Made by a program: the position numbers and the translations under genes. 64,000 nucleotides of DNA, taken from assembly GCF_051304405.1 (NCBI RefSeq), contig NZ_JBPPGG010000002.1, positions 372,001-436,000 on the forward strand. Direction: 5' to 3'. Positions 10,111-17,811 of the stretch are shown here, piece after piece; within the stretch, counting starts at the first letter, position 1, and each line of letters starts with the position of its first letter. The notes beneath the pieces are model-generated. The model did no database searches, was not told the origin of the DNA, and saw only the letters and a program-made list of their open reading frames with translations. Origin of the DNA: Pedomonas sp051304405 (GTDB taxonomy: Bacteria > Pseudomonadota > Alphaproteobacteria > Sphingomonadales > Sphingomonadaceae).

Positions 10111-12312
10111 GTGGTTCAAACGTCGCATGCCGAAACAGGGGCGGAAATCCGTCCGGACGGCCGGCCGGACCGGGGAATCGCCGGGCCTGCCGGTGTTGCT
10201 GCCGTTGCCGGTGCTGTCGCTGCGCGCCTTGACGGCCTGCTGCTGGCCGAGCGGGAGCAATGGCCGCTGTGGCTCCCCGTGGCGCTGGGCGGCGGCATCG
10301 CCGCGTGGTTCGCCCTGCCGGGGCCGCAACACTGGCTGGCAGCCATGGCCGCCTTGCCGGGGCTGGCGCTGCTGTGCTGGCGCGGCGGCGTTGCCGGGCG
10401 ACTCCTCGCCCGGGCGGCGGTGCTGGCGGCGCTGGGCCTCGCGCTCGCCTGGGCGCGGGCGGAGATGGTGCGCGCGCCGGTGTTCCCGCTGGCGGGCGCG
10501 GCGCGGGAGCTGACGGGGACGATCGAGTCGCGGGAGGCGCTGGCGGACGGGCGTACGCGGCTGCTGATCCGGGTGGCCGCCATCGAACGGCTCGCCCCGG
10601 AAGAGACGCCCGCACGCGTCCGCCTGACCAGCCGTCAGGCTCCGGGCGCGGCGGTCACACGCGGCGCGCGGGTGCGGCTGAAGGCCTGGCTCCAGCCGCC
10701 GCCCGGCCCGGCGATCCCCGGCGGCTACGATTTCGGCCAGCGCGCCTGGTTCGACGGCGTGGGGGCGGTCGGCGCGGTGCTGGGCGCGGTGACGGTCGAA
10801 CGGCCCGCTGGTCACGGGGCGGGCCTCCCGGACGCGGTGGAGACGGCGCGGGAGCGGCTGAGCGCCCGGCTCAAGGCCCGCATTGGCGGCGAGGAGGGGG
10901 GCATGGCCGCCGCGCTGGTGACGGGGGACCGCTCGGGCCTGCCCGAGGAGGTGAGCACGGCCATGCGCAACAGCGGCCTTGCCCACCTCATCTCCATCTC
11001 CGGCCTCCATATCGGCCTGGTGACGGCGCTGGTCATGCTGCTCGTCCGCCGCCTGCTGGCACTCTCCCCCTGGCTGGCGCTGCGCGTGCCGGTCAAGACC
11101 ATCGCCGCCCTCGCGGCCGCGCTGGCAGCGGTGGCCTACACGCTCATCGCAGGCGGCAGCCTGCCGACGGTCAGAAGCTGCATTGCCGCCCTCATCGTGC
11201 TGGCGGGGCTTCTCCTCGGCCGCCAGGCCATCAGCCTGCGGCTGGTGGCGGCAGGTGCGGGGGTGATCCTCCTCGTCCGGCCCGAGGCGGTGCTGAACCC
11301 CAGCTTCCAGCTCTCCTTCGCGGCCGTGACCGGGCTGGTGGCGCTCTACCAGTCGCGCCTTGCCGACCGCTGGCTGCGCCGCCAGCAGGGCGACGGCCCC
11401 CTCGCGCGGGCGCTGCGCTGGGGCGGGGCGCTCATCCTCAGCAGCCTGGTGGCGGAGGCCATGATCGCCCCCATCGCCATCGCCCACTTCAACCAGACCG
11501 GGGTCTATGGCGTCGTCGCCAACTTCATCGCCATCCCGCTGACGAGCGTGGTCGTGATGCCGGGGCTGATGGCGGCGGTGCTCGCCGAGAGCGTGGGCGG
11601 ACTCGATTGGGTAACCGCCTGGGTGCGCGGCGGTATCGCGCTCATCCTCGCCCTGGCGCGGGAGGTCTCAAGTTGGGACGGGGCGGTCGTTCATTGGCGG
11701 ACGCTGGATACGGCGGCCTTCGCCCTCCTCATGTTCGGCCTGCTCTGGATCTGCCTGTGGCGCACACGCCTGCGCCTCGCCGGAGCGGCAGCCGTTGCCG
11801 CCGGGCTGGCGCTGGCCGCGACCACCCCCGCGCCCGACCTGTTCGTCAGCCGGGACGGCGCCCTCATCGCGGCGCGGCTTGACGACGGACGCCTGGCCTT
11901 CTCCAGCCTGCGCCGGGGTGGCTTCACGCGGGAGATGTGGCTGGAGGAAAGCGGGCTGGACGCCTCCGCCGCCACCTCGCTCACCGACGCGGCGGACGCG
12001 CATCTGCTGCCGGACTGCCACGAAACGGTGTGCCGGGCCGCCCTGTGGCGGGCCGGGCGCTGGTGGACCGTCACGCTTGTGCGCGGCTGGCTCGACGCCC
12101 CCGCCTTGCGCCAGCTCTGCACCGGGAGCGACATCGTCGTCGCGCCCCGCCGCCTGCCGCGCTGGTGCGCGCCCCGTCTTCTGAAACTGGACGCCCCCGC
12201 GCGCGACCGCCTCGGCGCGGTCACCCTGCGCGTCCGCCCTGACGGCCGGATCGCCATCGAGGGTGCCGAAATCCGCCGTGGCCGCCACCCTTGGGCCGCT
12301 GCCGGGCAGTGA
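10111..12312 (+). CDS. comEC: ComEC/Rec2 family competence-type membrane protein
   Basis: 733 residues. Layout: short N-terminal membrane segments, a DUF4131-type domain (about 60-200), the Competence domain with many membrane helices and the hallmark HLISISGLHIGLV near 290-303, and a C-terminal region that sits where a metallo-beta-lactamase domain would be but shows no HxHxDH metal motif. In competent bacteria the family forms the inner-membrane DNA channel; in many alphaproteobacteria it is kept without a known competence system. The start is GTG, 61 bases from the divergent gltX start. Convergent with lexA across 456 noncoding bases. Confidence 0.92.
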   Translation: MVQTSHAETGAEIRPDGRPDRGIAGPAGVAAVAGAVAARLDGLLLAEREQWPLWLPVALGGGIAAWFALPGPQHWLAAMAALPGLALLCWRGGVAGRLLARAAVLAALGLALAWARAEMVRAPVFPLAGAARELTGTIESREALADGRTRLLIRVAAIERLAPEETPARVRLTSRQAPGAAVTRGARVRLKAWLQPPPGPAIPGGYDFGQRAWFDGVGAVGAVLGAVTVERPAGHGAGLPDAVETARERLSARLKARIGGEEGGMAAALVTGDRSGLPEEVSTAMRNSGLAHLISISGLHIGLVTALVMLLVRRLLALSPWLALRVPVKTIAALAAALAAVAYTLIAGGSLPTVRSCIAALIVLAGLLLGRQAISLRLVAAGAGVILLVRPEAVLNPSFQLSFAAVTGLVALYQSRLADRWLRRQQGDGPLARALRWGGALILSSLVAEAMIAPIAIAHFNQTGVYGVVANFIAIPLTSVVVMPGLMAAVLAESVGGLDWVTAWVRGGIALILALAREVSSWDGAVVHWRTLDTAAFALLMFGLLWICLWRTRLRLAGAAAVAAGLALAATTPAPDLFVSRDGALIAARLDDGRLAFSSLRRGGFTREMWLEESGLDASAATSLTDAADAHLLPDCHETVCRAALWRAGRWWTVTLVRGWLDAPALRQLCTGSDIVVAPRRLPRWCAPRLLKLDAPARDRLGAVTLRVRPDGRIAIEGAEIRRGRHPWAAAGQ

Positions 12313-12348
12313 GATGGGGTAGGGTGAGGCGAGGGGGAAGGGATGTTT

Positions 12349-12636
12349 GCAGGGGTCTCGGACCCCTGCACCCCGTCGTTTTCAGGGACGTGCCCGGTCA
12401 GACGGCGGTGCAAATGCCGGTTCTGTGGCGGCGCCTGACAGGGCAGGGCAAGGGGCCGGATCAACCGGACAGCCCGAACAAGAAAACAGCAACACGAGGG
12501 GGAAAAACAAGAGGAGGGAGAACAGGAGGGGGAAGAACAAGAGGAGGGGGAAGAACAAGAGGAGGGGGAAGAACAAGAGGGGAAGAACAAGGGAGATCGC
12601 GGGAAGGGTCGGCAGGAGGGCCTCACACCCTCCTGC
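12349..12636. repeat. paired palindromes flanking tandem repeats (REPIN-like element 1)
   Basis: Two GCAGG-type palindromes bound this region: 12349-12369 (GCAGGGGTC, 3-base loop, GACCCCTGC) and 12612-12636 (GCAGGAGGG, 7-base loop, CCCTCCTGC). The sequence after the first (ACCCCGTCGTTTTCAGGGACGTGC) resembles the flank of the palindrome at 19012. It fills most of the 456-base gap between convergent comEC and lexA and encloses an 18-bp tandem array. The palindromes may also act as transcription terminators for comEC. Confidence 0.7.
12496..12590. repeat. purine-only tandem repeat, 18-bp unit
   Basis: About six copies of a unit close to GAGGAGGGGGAAGAACAA, two of them identical (12541-12558 and 12559-12576), the others 14-16 bases long with deletions. 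The plus strand is almost all purine over 95 bases, so slipped-strand or triplex structure is possible. No credible protein is encoded: the frames through it are low-complexity repeats. Confidence 0.93.
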
Positions 12637-12657
12637 GATAGGCACGCAATACCCCGC

Positions 12658-12734
12658 GATCGATACGTTCCGTGGATACGTTCCGTGATCGATGCGCCCC
12701 GCGATCGATGTGTCCCATGATCGACGCGCCCTGC
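12658..12734. repeat. 16-bp GATCGAT tandem repeat
   Basis: Four full units of pattern GATCGATRYGYYCCRY-like sequence (12658-12673, 12687-12702, 12703-12718, 12719-12734) and one 13-base truncated unit (12674-12686). It lies just outside the palindrome pair and 35 bases from the lexA stop. Confidence 0.85.
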
Positions 12735-12768
12735 AAGCACGCCCCGGACAGCCGGGGAGTCGCCGGGC

Positions 12769-13491
12769 TCAGTACCGGCGCATCAGGCCGACGAGCTTGC
12801 CCTGGATGCGGACACGCTTGGGGTCGTACACCTGCGTCTTGTAGGCGGCGTTGGCCGGTTCAAGCCGCACCTTGCCTTCCTTGCGGCGCAGGCGCTTCAG
12901 CGTGGCCTCGCCATCGTCCACCAGCGCGACGATGATGTCGCCGTCCAGCGCATGGTCGGCCTTGCGGATAATGGCATAGTCGCCGTCCAGAATGCCCGCC
13001 TCCACCATGGAGTCGCCGGAGACCTCCAGCGCAAAGTGCTGGCCCGGGCCAAGCAGGGCCGGAGGCACGGCCAGCAGACGGTCGCTCTCCAGCGCCTCGA
13101 TGGGAACACCGGCCGCGATGCGGCCATGCAGCGGAATTTCCACAAAGGCCGAGTTCGATGCCGCAGGCGATTCCTTCGGCTTGCCGAAGCTGCCGCGCAC
13201 CACGTTGCCAGCGGCCGCAATCGCCGCATCCCGGTCGCTCGCCAGCTGCGGCTTGGCGCCCCGGGCGGGAGCCGCCGCTTCCGGCAGACGCAACACCTCC
13301 AGCGCGCGCGCCCGGTTGGGCAGGCGGCGGATGAAGTTGCGCTCCACCAGAGCATTGATGAGCCGGTGCACGCCGGACTTCGATTTGAGACCGAGCGCGT
13401 CCTTCATTTCCTCGAACGACGGGGAGATGCCGGTCGTCTCGAGGCGCTGATGGATGAAGATCAGCAGATCATGTTGCTTGCGGGTGAGCAT
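12769..13491 (-). CDS. lexA: LexA SOS repressor
   Basis: Represses DNA-damage genes until RecA filaments trigger its self-cleavage. 240 residues from the ATG at 13491 (MLTRKQHDLL, the usual alphaproteobacterial start; a TTG two codons upstream is possible). N-terminal winged helix (about 1-68) with recognition region SPSFEEMKDALGLKSKSGVHRLI; long linker (70-118); C-terminal S24 peptidase with cleavage site Ala127-Gly128, catalytic Ser161 (GDSM) and Lys199. Its 5' region carries two abutting SOS boxes, so it should be autoregulated. moeA lies upstream on the same strand with a 55-base gap. Confidence 0.97.
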   Translation of the reverse strand: MLTRKQHDLLIFIHQRLETTGISPSFEEMKDALGLKSKSGVHRLINALVERNFIRRLPNRARALEVLRLPEAAAPARGAKPQLASDRDAAIAAAGNVVRGSFGKPKESPAASNSAFVEIPLHGRIAAGVPIEALESDRLLAVPPALLGPGQHFALEVSGDSMVEAGILDGDYAIIRKADHALDGDIIVALVDDGEATLKRLRRKEGKVRLEPANAAYKTQVYDPKRVRIQGKLVGLMRRY

Positions 13492-13506
13492 GCCCAAGTC
13501 CTTGTG

Positions 13507-13536
13507 GAACAGACTATGAACGTTCTATGAAAGTTC
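13507..13536. promoter_or_regulatory. double SOS box (LexA operators) upstream of lexA
   Basis: GAAC-N7-GAAC at 13507-13521 is followed with no gap by GTTC-N7-GTTC at 13522-13536, i.e. two copies of the alphaproteobacterial LexA operator in opposite orientation. They lie 16-45 bases before the lexA ATG, where the promoter must be, and next to the moeA stop at 13547. Confidence 0.9.
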
Positions 13537-13546
13537 CACACGGGCG

Positions 13547-14752
13547 TCAATCGTTGTTGAGGGGGAGAAACGCGACATTAGACCCTTTTTCCGCGGCCGG
13601 CGCGTTGGCGGGGCGGATGAGCAGGGCATTTGCCGCCTCGAGGCGGGAGAGCATGGCGCTGTCCTGCACCGGGAAGGGGGTGATCTCCCAGCCGCCGGGT
13701 CCGGCCGTCACCGCCGCCCGCTGGTAGTTGGCGCGCGGCCCGTTGGCCGGCAGACCCACCGTCAGCCGGGCCTCGAGCGGCGCGGGGAAGGGCGCCGCCG
13801 CCCCGAGGAGATGGCGTACCAGCGGCAGCAGGAAGAGCTGGGCACACACATAGGCCGAGACCGGATTGCCCGGCAGGCCGATGGCAACCGCGTCGCCCAG
13901 GCGGCCCAGCATCATGGGCTTGCCCGGACGCATGGCGATCTTCCAGAAATCGATGGTGGCGCCCGCATCGACCAGCGCCGCCTGCACATAGTCATGGTCG
14001 CCCACCGACGCGCCGCCGACGGTGACCAGAATGTCCGCCTCGGCCGCAGCCTTGGCGAGGGCGTCGCGGATCACGTCGTGCCGGTCCGGCAGGATGCCCA
14101 GATCCCGCACCTCCGCGCCCGCCGCCCGGGCAAGGCACGACAGCATGACGCCGTTGGAATTGATGATCTGGTCCCGGCCCGGCGTCTCGCCCGGCGGCAC
14201 CAGCTCGTCGCCGGTCGAGACGATCACAACACGCGGCCGGGCGTAAACCGGGGCAGTCCCATGCCCCGCTGCCGCCATGAGGGCAATGGCCCGCGCGGTG
14301 AGCTTCGCGCCCGCCTGCAACAGCACGGCCCCCGCCGCGAAATCCTGCCCCGCCTTGCGGACGTGGCGGCCGGGAGCAGCGGGCAGATCCTCCATGATGC
14401 GGATGGCCCCGTCCTCGTAGGCCACATCCTCTTGCAGGATGACCGTATCCGTGCCCTCGGGGATCGGCGCGCCGGTCAGCACCCGCACGGCTGTGCCCGC
14501 CTCGACCGTGCCATCGAATGCCTTGCCCGCAATGGCCTCGCCGATGACCGGCAGGATCATGCCGGGGGCAATGTCCCGGAAGCAGACGGCATAGCCATCC
14601 ATCGCGGAGGCATGGAACGGCGGCTGGGAGAGGAGGGCGGTCACATCCTCGGCGAGATAGCGGCCATGCGCCTCGGCCAGAGGGACGGCCTCACGCCGGC
14701 GCGCGCCCGCCGCAGCCAGAACACGGGACTGCGCCTCCGCCACGCTCAGCAT
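13547..14752 (-). CDS. moeA: molybdopterin molybdenumtransferase MoeA
   Basis: Inserts molybdate into adenylated molybdopterin to finish the molybdenum cofactor (cytosol). 401 residues. Family signatures: SAMDGYAV near residue 60, the MPT-binding MoCF domain with VSTGDEL, the GGASVGDHDYV motif, and GLPGNPVSAYV; the C-terminal domain IV is complete. The start ATG lies one base after the moaC stop; a longer frame only runs back into moaC. Last gene of the trpG-trpD-trpC-moaC-moeA run; lexA follows with its own promoter. Confidence 0.97.
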   Translation of the reverse strand: MLSVAEAQSRVLAAAGARRREAVPLAEAHGRYLAEDVTALLSQPPFHASAMDGYAVCFRDIAPGMILPVIGEAIAGKAFDGTVEAGTAVRVLTGAPIPEGTDTVILQEDVAYEDGAIRIMEDLPAAPGRHVRKAGQDFAAGAVLLQAGAKLTARAIALMAAAGHGTAPVYARPRVVIVSTGDELVPPGETPGRDQIINSNGVMLSCLARAAGAEVRDLGILPDRHDVIRDALAKAAAEADILVTVGGASVGDHDYVQAALVDAGATIDFWKIAMRPGKPMMLGRLGDAVAIGLPGNPVSAYVCAQLFLLPLVRHLLGAAAPFPAPLEARLTVGLPANGPRANYQRAAVTAGPGGWEITPFPVQDSAMLSRLEAANALLIRPANAPAAEKGSNVAFLPLNND

Positions 14753-14753
14753 A

Positions 14754-15260
14754 TCACGCCTCCGCCTGATCAGCCTTGTAGGTGCCCGACTTGCCGCCCG
14801 TCTTTTCCAGAAGGCGGACGCCCTCGATCCGCATGGATTTGTCCACCGCCTTGGCCATGTCATAGATCGTGAGCAGGGCAACGCTTGCGGCCGTCAGCGC
14901 TTCCATCTCGACGCCTGTCTGGCCGGTCGTCTTCACCATGGCGGAAACGGTTATGGCCGGCGTCTGCTCCTCCAGCGCGAAATCCACCGCCACCTTCTGG
15001 AGGGGCAGGGGATGGCACAGCGGAATGAGGTCCGAGGTGCGCTTGGCCGCCATGATGCCCGCAATCCGGGCGACAGAGAGCACGTCGCCCTTGGCAATGG
15101 CGTTGTCCCGAATGGCAACGAAGGCCTCCCGCGACATGACGATCCGCCCGGTCGCCACCGCCCGGCGCTCCGTGGCGGCCTTGCCCGAGACATCGACCAT
15201 GTGGGCTTCGCCCCCCGCGCCGATGTGGGTGAGGCCGGTGTGGGACGGGTTGCCCGACAC
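14754..15260 (-). CDS. moaC: cyclic pyranopterin monophosphate synthase MoaC
   Basis: Converts the MoaA product to cyclic pyranopterin monophosphate, early in molybdenum cofactor synthesis. 168 residues, normal. Signatures: MVDVSGKAATERRAVA, the LIPLCHPLPL segment with the conserved Cys/His, KTTGQTGVEMEALTAASVALLTIYDMAKAVDK. GTG start, 3 bases after the trpC stop, with a GGAG site within the end of trpC. No moaA, moaE or mobA is nearby. Confidence 0.97.
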   Translation of the reverse strand: MSGNPSHTGLTHIGAGGEAHMVDVSGKAATERRAVATGRIVMSREAFVAIRDNAIAKGDVLSVARIAGIMAAKRTSDLIPLCHPLPLQKVAVDFALEEQTPAITVSAMVKTTGQTGVEMEALTAASVALLTIYDMAKAVDKSMRIEGVRLLEKTGGKSGTYKADQAEA

Positions 15261-15263
15261 AGG

Positions 15264-16064
15264 CTACTCCGCCGCCAGCCCGAGCAGGGACCGGGTGGCC
15301 GCCGTCACGTCGGCCTGCGCCATGAGGGACTCGCCTACCAGGAAGGTGGTGACGCCGTGGCTGGCCAGCAGATCCAGATCCGCCTTGGTCCTGAGGCCGC
15401 TCTCGCCGACGATGAGATACCCCTGCGGCAGCATGGCCGCAAGCTCAACCGTCGTGTTAATATCAACCGTCATCGTCTTGAGATTGCGGTTATTTATGCC
15501 AAGCATACGGGAGTTGAGCCGGGTGGCGCGCTCCAGTTCCTCGGCGTTGTGAACCTCGACCAGAACGTCCATGCCAAGGCTTTCGGCCGCTGCTTCCAGC
15601 TCGGCCGCCTGACTGTCCTCAAGGCCCGCCATGATCAGCAGGATGCAGTCCGCCCCGATGGCCCGGGCCTCGACCACCTGATAGGGGTCGATCATGAAGT
15701 CCTTGCGCAGCACCGGCAGGGGCACCGCCCGGCGCGCAGCCCGCAGATAGGCGTTGCTGCCCTGGAAATAGGGCTCGTCGGTGAGGATCGACAGGCAGGT
15801 CGCACCGCCCGCCAGATAGGCTTCCGCCAGCGCGGGCGGGTCGAAGTCCGCCCGGATCAGGCCCTTGGACGGGCTCGCCTTCTTGATCTCGGCGATCAGG
15901 CCATAGCGCTTCTCCCGCCGCGCCTTCTCCAGCGCGTCGAGAAACCCGCGCGGACGCTCCTGCGCCCGGGCGTCGGCCTCCAGGGCGGAAAGCGGCCGGG
16001 CCAGCTTGCACTGGGCCACATGCTCGCGCTTGGTATCCAGAATTCGTTGCAGAGTGTCGGTCAT
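15264..16064 (-). CDS. trpC: indole-3-glycerol phosphate synthase
   Basis: Closes the ring of CdRP to indole-3-glycerol phosphate in tryptophan synthesis. 266 residues, monofunctional (no TrpF fusion). TIM-barrel signatures: EIKKASPSKGLI (catalytic Lys), VLRKDFMIDPYQV (Lys-Asp), EVHNAEE, LGINNRNLKT and VGESGL. Its ATG shares one base with the trpD stop (TGATG), so translation is coupled. Confidence 0.98.
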   Translation of the reverse strand: MTDTLQRILDTKREHVAQCKLARPLSALEADARAQERPRGFLDALEKARREKRYGLIAEIKKASPSKGLIRADFDPPALAEAYLAGGATCLSILTDEPYFQGSNAYLRAARRAVPLPVLRKDFMIDPYQVVEARAIGADCILLIMAGLEDSQAAELEAAAESLGMDVLVEVHNAEELERATRLNSRMLGINNRNLKTMTVDINTTVELAAMLPQGYLIVGESGLRTKADLDLLASHGVTTFLVGESLMAQADVTAATRSLLGLAAE

Positions 16065-17092
16065 CAGTCGCGCTTCGTCATCTCAATCCAGCGATCCAGC
16101 AGCCCGGCCGCCCGGCCGGTGTCGATGGCGTCCGCCGCCTGGGCAATACCCTCGGCGAGGGTGGCGGCCTTGTCGCCCACCACCAGCGCCGCCGCCGCGT
16201 TCAGCACCACGGTGTCGCGGTAGGCACCCTTTTCGCCCGCCAGCATGCGGCGGAGCGCAGCGGCATTGTGCTCCGCATCACCGCCCCGGATCGCCTCGAT
16301 GGGGGCAGGGGTCAGCCCCAGCTCCTCCGGCGTGACGGTGAAGCGGCTGACATGACCGTTGCGGGTCTCGGCCACCATCGAGGGGCCAACCAGCGACAGC
16401 TCGTCCATGCCGCCCGCGCCGAAGATCACCCACGCGCGCTCGGCCCCCAGCCGGCCCAGGGCTTCCGCCATGGGCGTCACCCACTTTTCCGAATAAACGC
16501 CAATGACTTGCCGAGTGACGTTCGCAGGGTTGGTCAGCGGGCCAACCAGGTTGAAGATGGTCGGAATCCGAAGGGTGCGGCGCACGTCCGCCACGGCCTT
16601 CATCGCCGGGTGGTGGGCGCTGGCGAGGATGAAGGTGATGCCCAGCTCGGCAAGGCAGCGCTCCACATGGGCCGGCTCGTGGCCGATGACGACGCCAAGC
16701 GCCTCCAGCACCCCCGCCGAGGAGGACTTGGACGTGGCCGAGCGGTTGCCATGCTTGGCCACCGGCACGCCGCACGCCGCCGCCACGATGGCGGCCGCCG
16801 TCGAGACGTTGAGGGTGAACAGGCCATCGCCGCCGGTGCCGCAGGTGTCGATCGCACCCGCAGGCGCCGCCACCGGAATGGCGCGGCGGCGCATGGCACT
16901 GGCCGCCGCCACCAGGTCGGACGCGGACTCGCCCAGCATCTTGAGGCCCATGAAGAAGGCCGCAATCACCGCATCGGGCACATCGCCGCCCATGATGGCA
17001 TCGAACGCGGCCGCCGCCTGCTGCTCGGTCAGACGCTGACCGGACGCCAGGGTGTTGAGAAGGGCGGCGAAATCAACCAGAGGGCCGCTCAT
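16064..17092 (-). CDS. trpD: anthranilate phosphoribosyltransferase
   Basis: Joins anthranilate and PRPP. 342 residues from the ATG at 17092, which overlaps the trpG stop by four bases (ATGA). Signatures: DTCGTGGDG (PRPP pyrophosphate loop), NVSTAAAIVAAACGVPVAKHGNRS, and a C-terminal alpha/beta domain with NLVGPLTNPA. A longer frame extends 10 codons upstream but overlaps trpG more and lacks support. Confidence 0.98.
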   Translation of the reverse strand: MSGPLVDFAALLNTLASGQRLTEQQAAAAFDAIMGGDVPDAVIAAFFMGLKMLGESASDLVAAASAMRRRAIPVAAPAGAIDTCGTGGDGLFTLNVSTAAAIVAAACGVPVAKHGNRSATSKSSSAGVLEALGVVIGHEPAHVERCLAELGITFILASAHHPAMKAVADVRRTLRIPTIFNLVGPLTNPANVTRQVIGVYSEKWVTPMAEALGRLGAERAWVIFGAGGMDELSLVGPSMVAETRNGHVSRFTVTPEELGLTPAPIEAIRGGDAEHNAAALRRMLAGEKGAYRDTVVLNAAAALVVGDKAATLAEGIAQAADAIDTGRAAGLLDRWIEMTKRD

Positions 17093-17682
17093 GCCGCCAC
17101 CTTCCGCGCCGGCAGGCCGCACAGGGCAAGGAAATTGCCGAGAAGGTCGTGTCCCGCTTCCGTGGCGATGCTTTCCGGGTGGAACTGCACGCCATGGATC
17201 GGAAGCTGCCGGTGCTGAAGGCCCATGATGATGCCGTCTTCCGTTTCTGCCGTGATTTCAAGACATTCGGGCAAAGTCTCGCGCTCGACGATGAGCGAGT
17301 GATAGCGGGTCGCCTGGAAGGGGTTGGGCAGCCCGGCAAAGACGCCCTTGTCCGTATGACGCACGGCAGACCGCTTGCCATGCATCACCTGCGGCGCGCG
17401 AATGACACGGCCGCCGAACGCCTGACCGATCGACTGATGCCCGAGGCAGACGCCGAGAAGGGGGACAACGCCCGCAGCCCGCGCGATCAGGTCGAGGCAG
17501 ATGCCGGCCTCGTTGGGCGTGCAGGGGCCGGGGGACAGCAGCAGCCCCGCCGGGCGCAGGGCCAGCACCTCGTCCACAGTGGCCTGATCGTTGCGGATGA
17601 CGGTGGTTTCAGCACCAAGCTCGCCCAGATAATGGACAAGGTTGTATGTGAAACTATCATAGTTATCGATAACAACGATCAT
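17089..17682 (-). CDS. trpG: anthranilate synthase component II (glutamine amidotransferase)
   Basis: Supplies ammonia from glutamine to TrpE, and possibly also to PabB. 197 residues, starting at MIVVIDNYDSFTYN. Class I amidotransferase triad: Cys79 in GVCLGHQ, and His/Glu in VQFHPESI. First gene of the minus-strand trpG-trpD-trpC-moaC-moeA set; divergent from the YibQ-like gene. Its partner trpE lies 1.6 kb away in a separate transcript, also minus strand. Confidence 0.97.
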   Translation of the reverse strand: MIVVIDNYDSFTYNLVHYLGELGAETTVIRNDQATVDEVLALRPAGLLLSPGPCTPNEAGICLDLIARAAGVVPLLGVCLGHQSIGQAFGGRVIRAPQVMHGKRSAVRHTDKGVFAGLPNPFQATRYHSLIVERETLPECLEITAETEDGIIMGLQHRQLPIHGVQFHPESIATEAGHDLLGNFLALCGLPARKVAA

Positions 17683-17811
17683 GGCGTCTAACCAAAATTC
17701 ACATGGACAGATCGGGGGCATGGGCCGACACTGGAGGCCTTATCAAGGATTTTGCGCCAATTTGCCATAATTTTCGTGCTCGAACCCCGGGGACCCAAGT
17801 TACAAAACATC

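Noticed and set aside
12496..12734. Possible CRISPR array
   Set aside because: Repeats are 16-18 bases and directly adjacent with no unique spacers; no cas genes.
12291..12740. Several open frames on both strands through the comEC-lexA gap, coding for RRGKNKRRGKNK- or LLFFPLLLFF-type proteins
   Set aside because: They are translations of the 18-bp tandem repeat; no ribosome binding site and no known domain.
17683..17811. Tryptophan leader peptide or attenuator before trpG
   Set aside because: No short frame with tandem Trp codons followed by alternative hairpins is visible.
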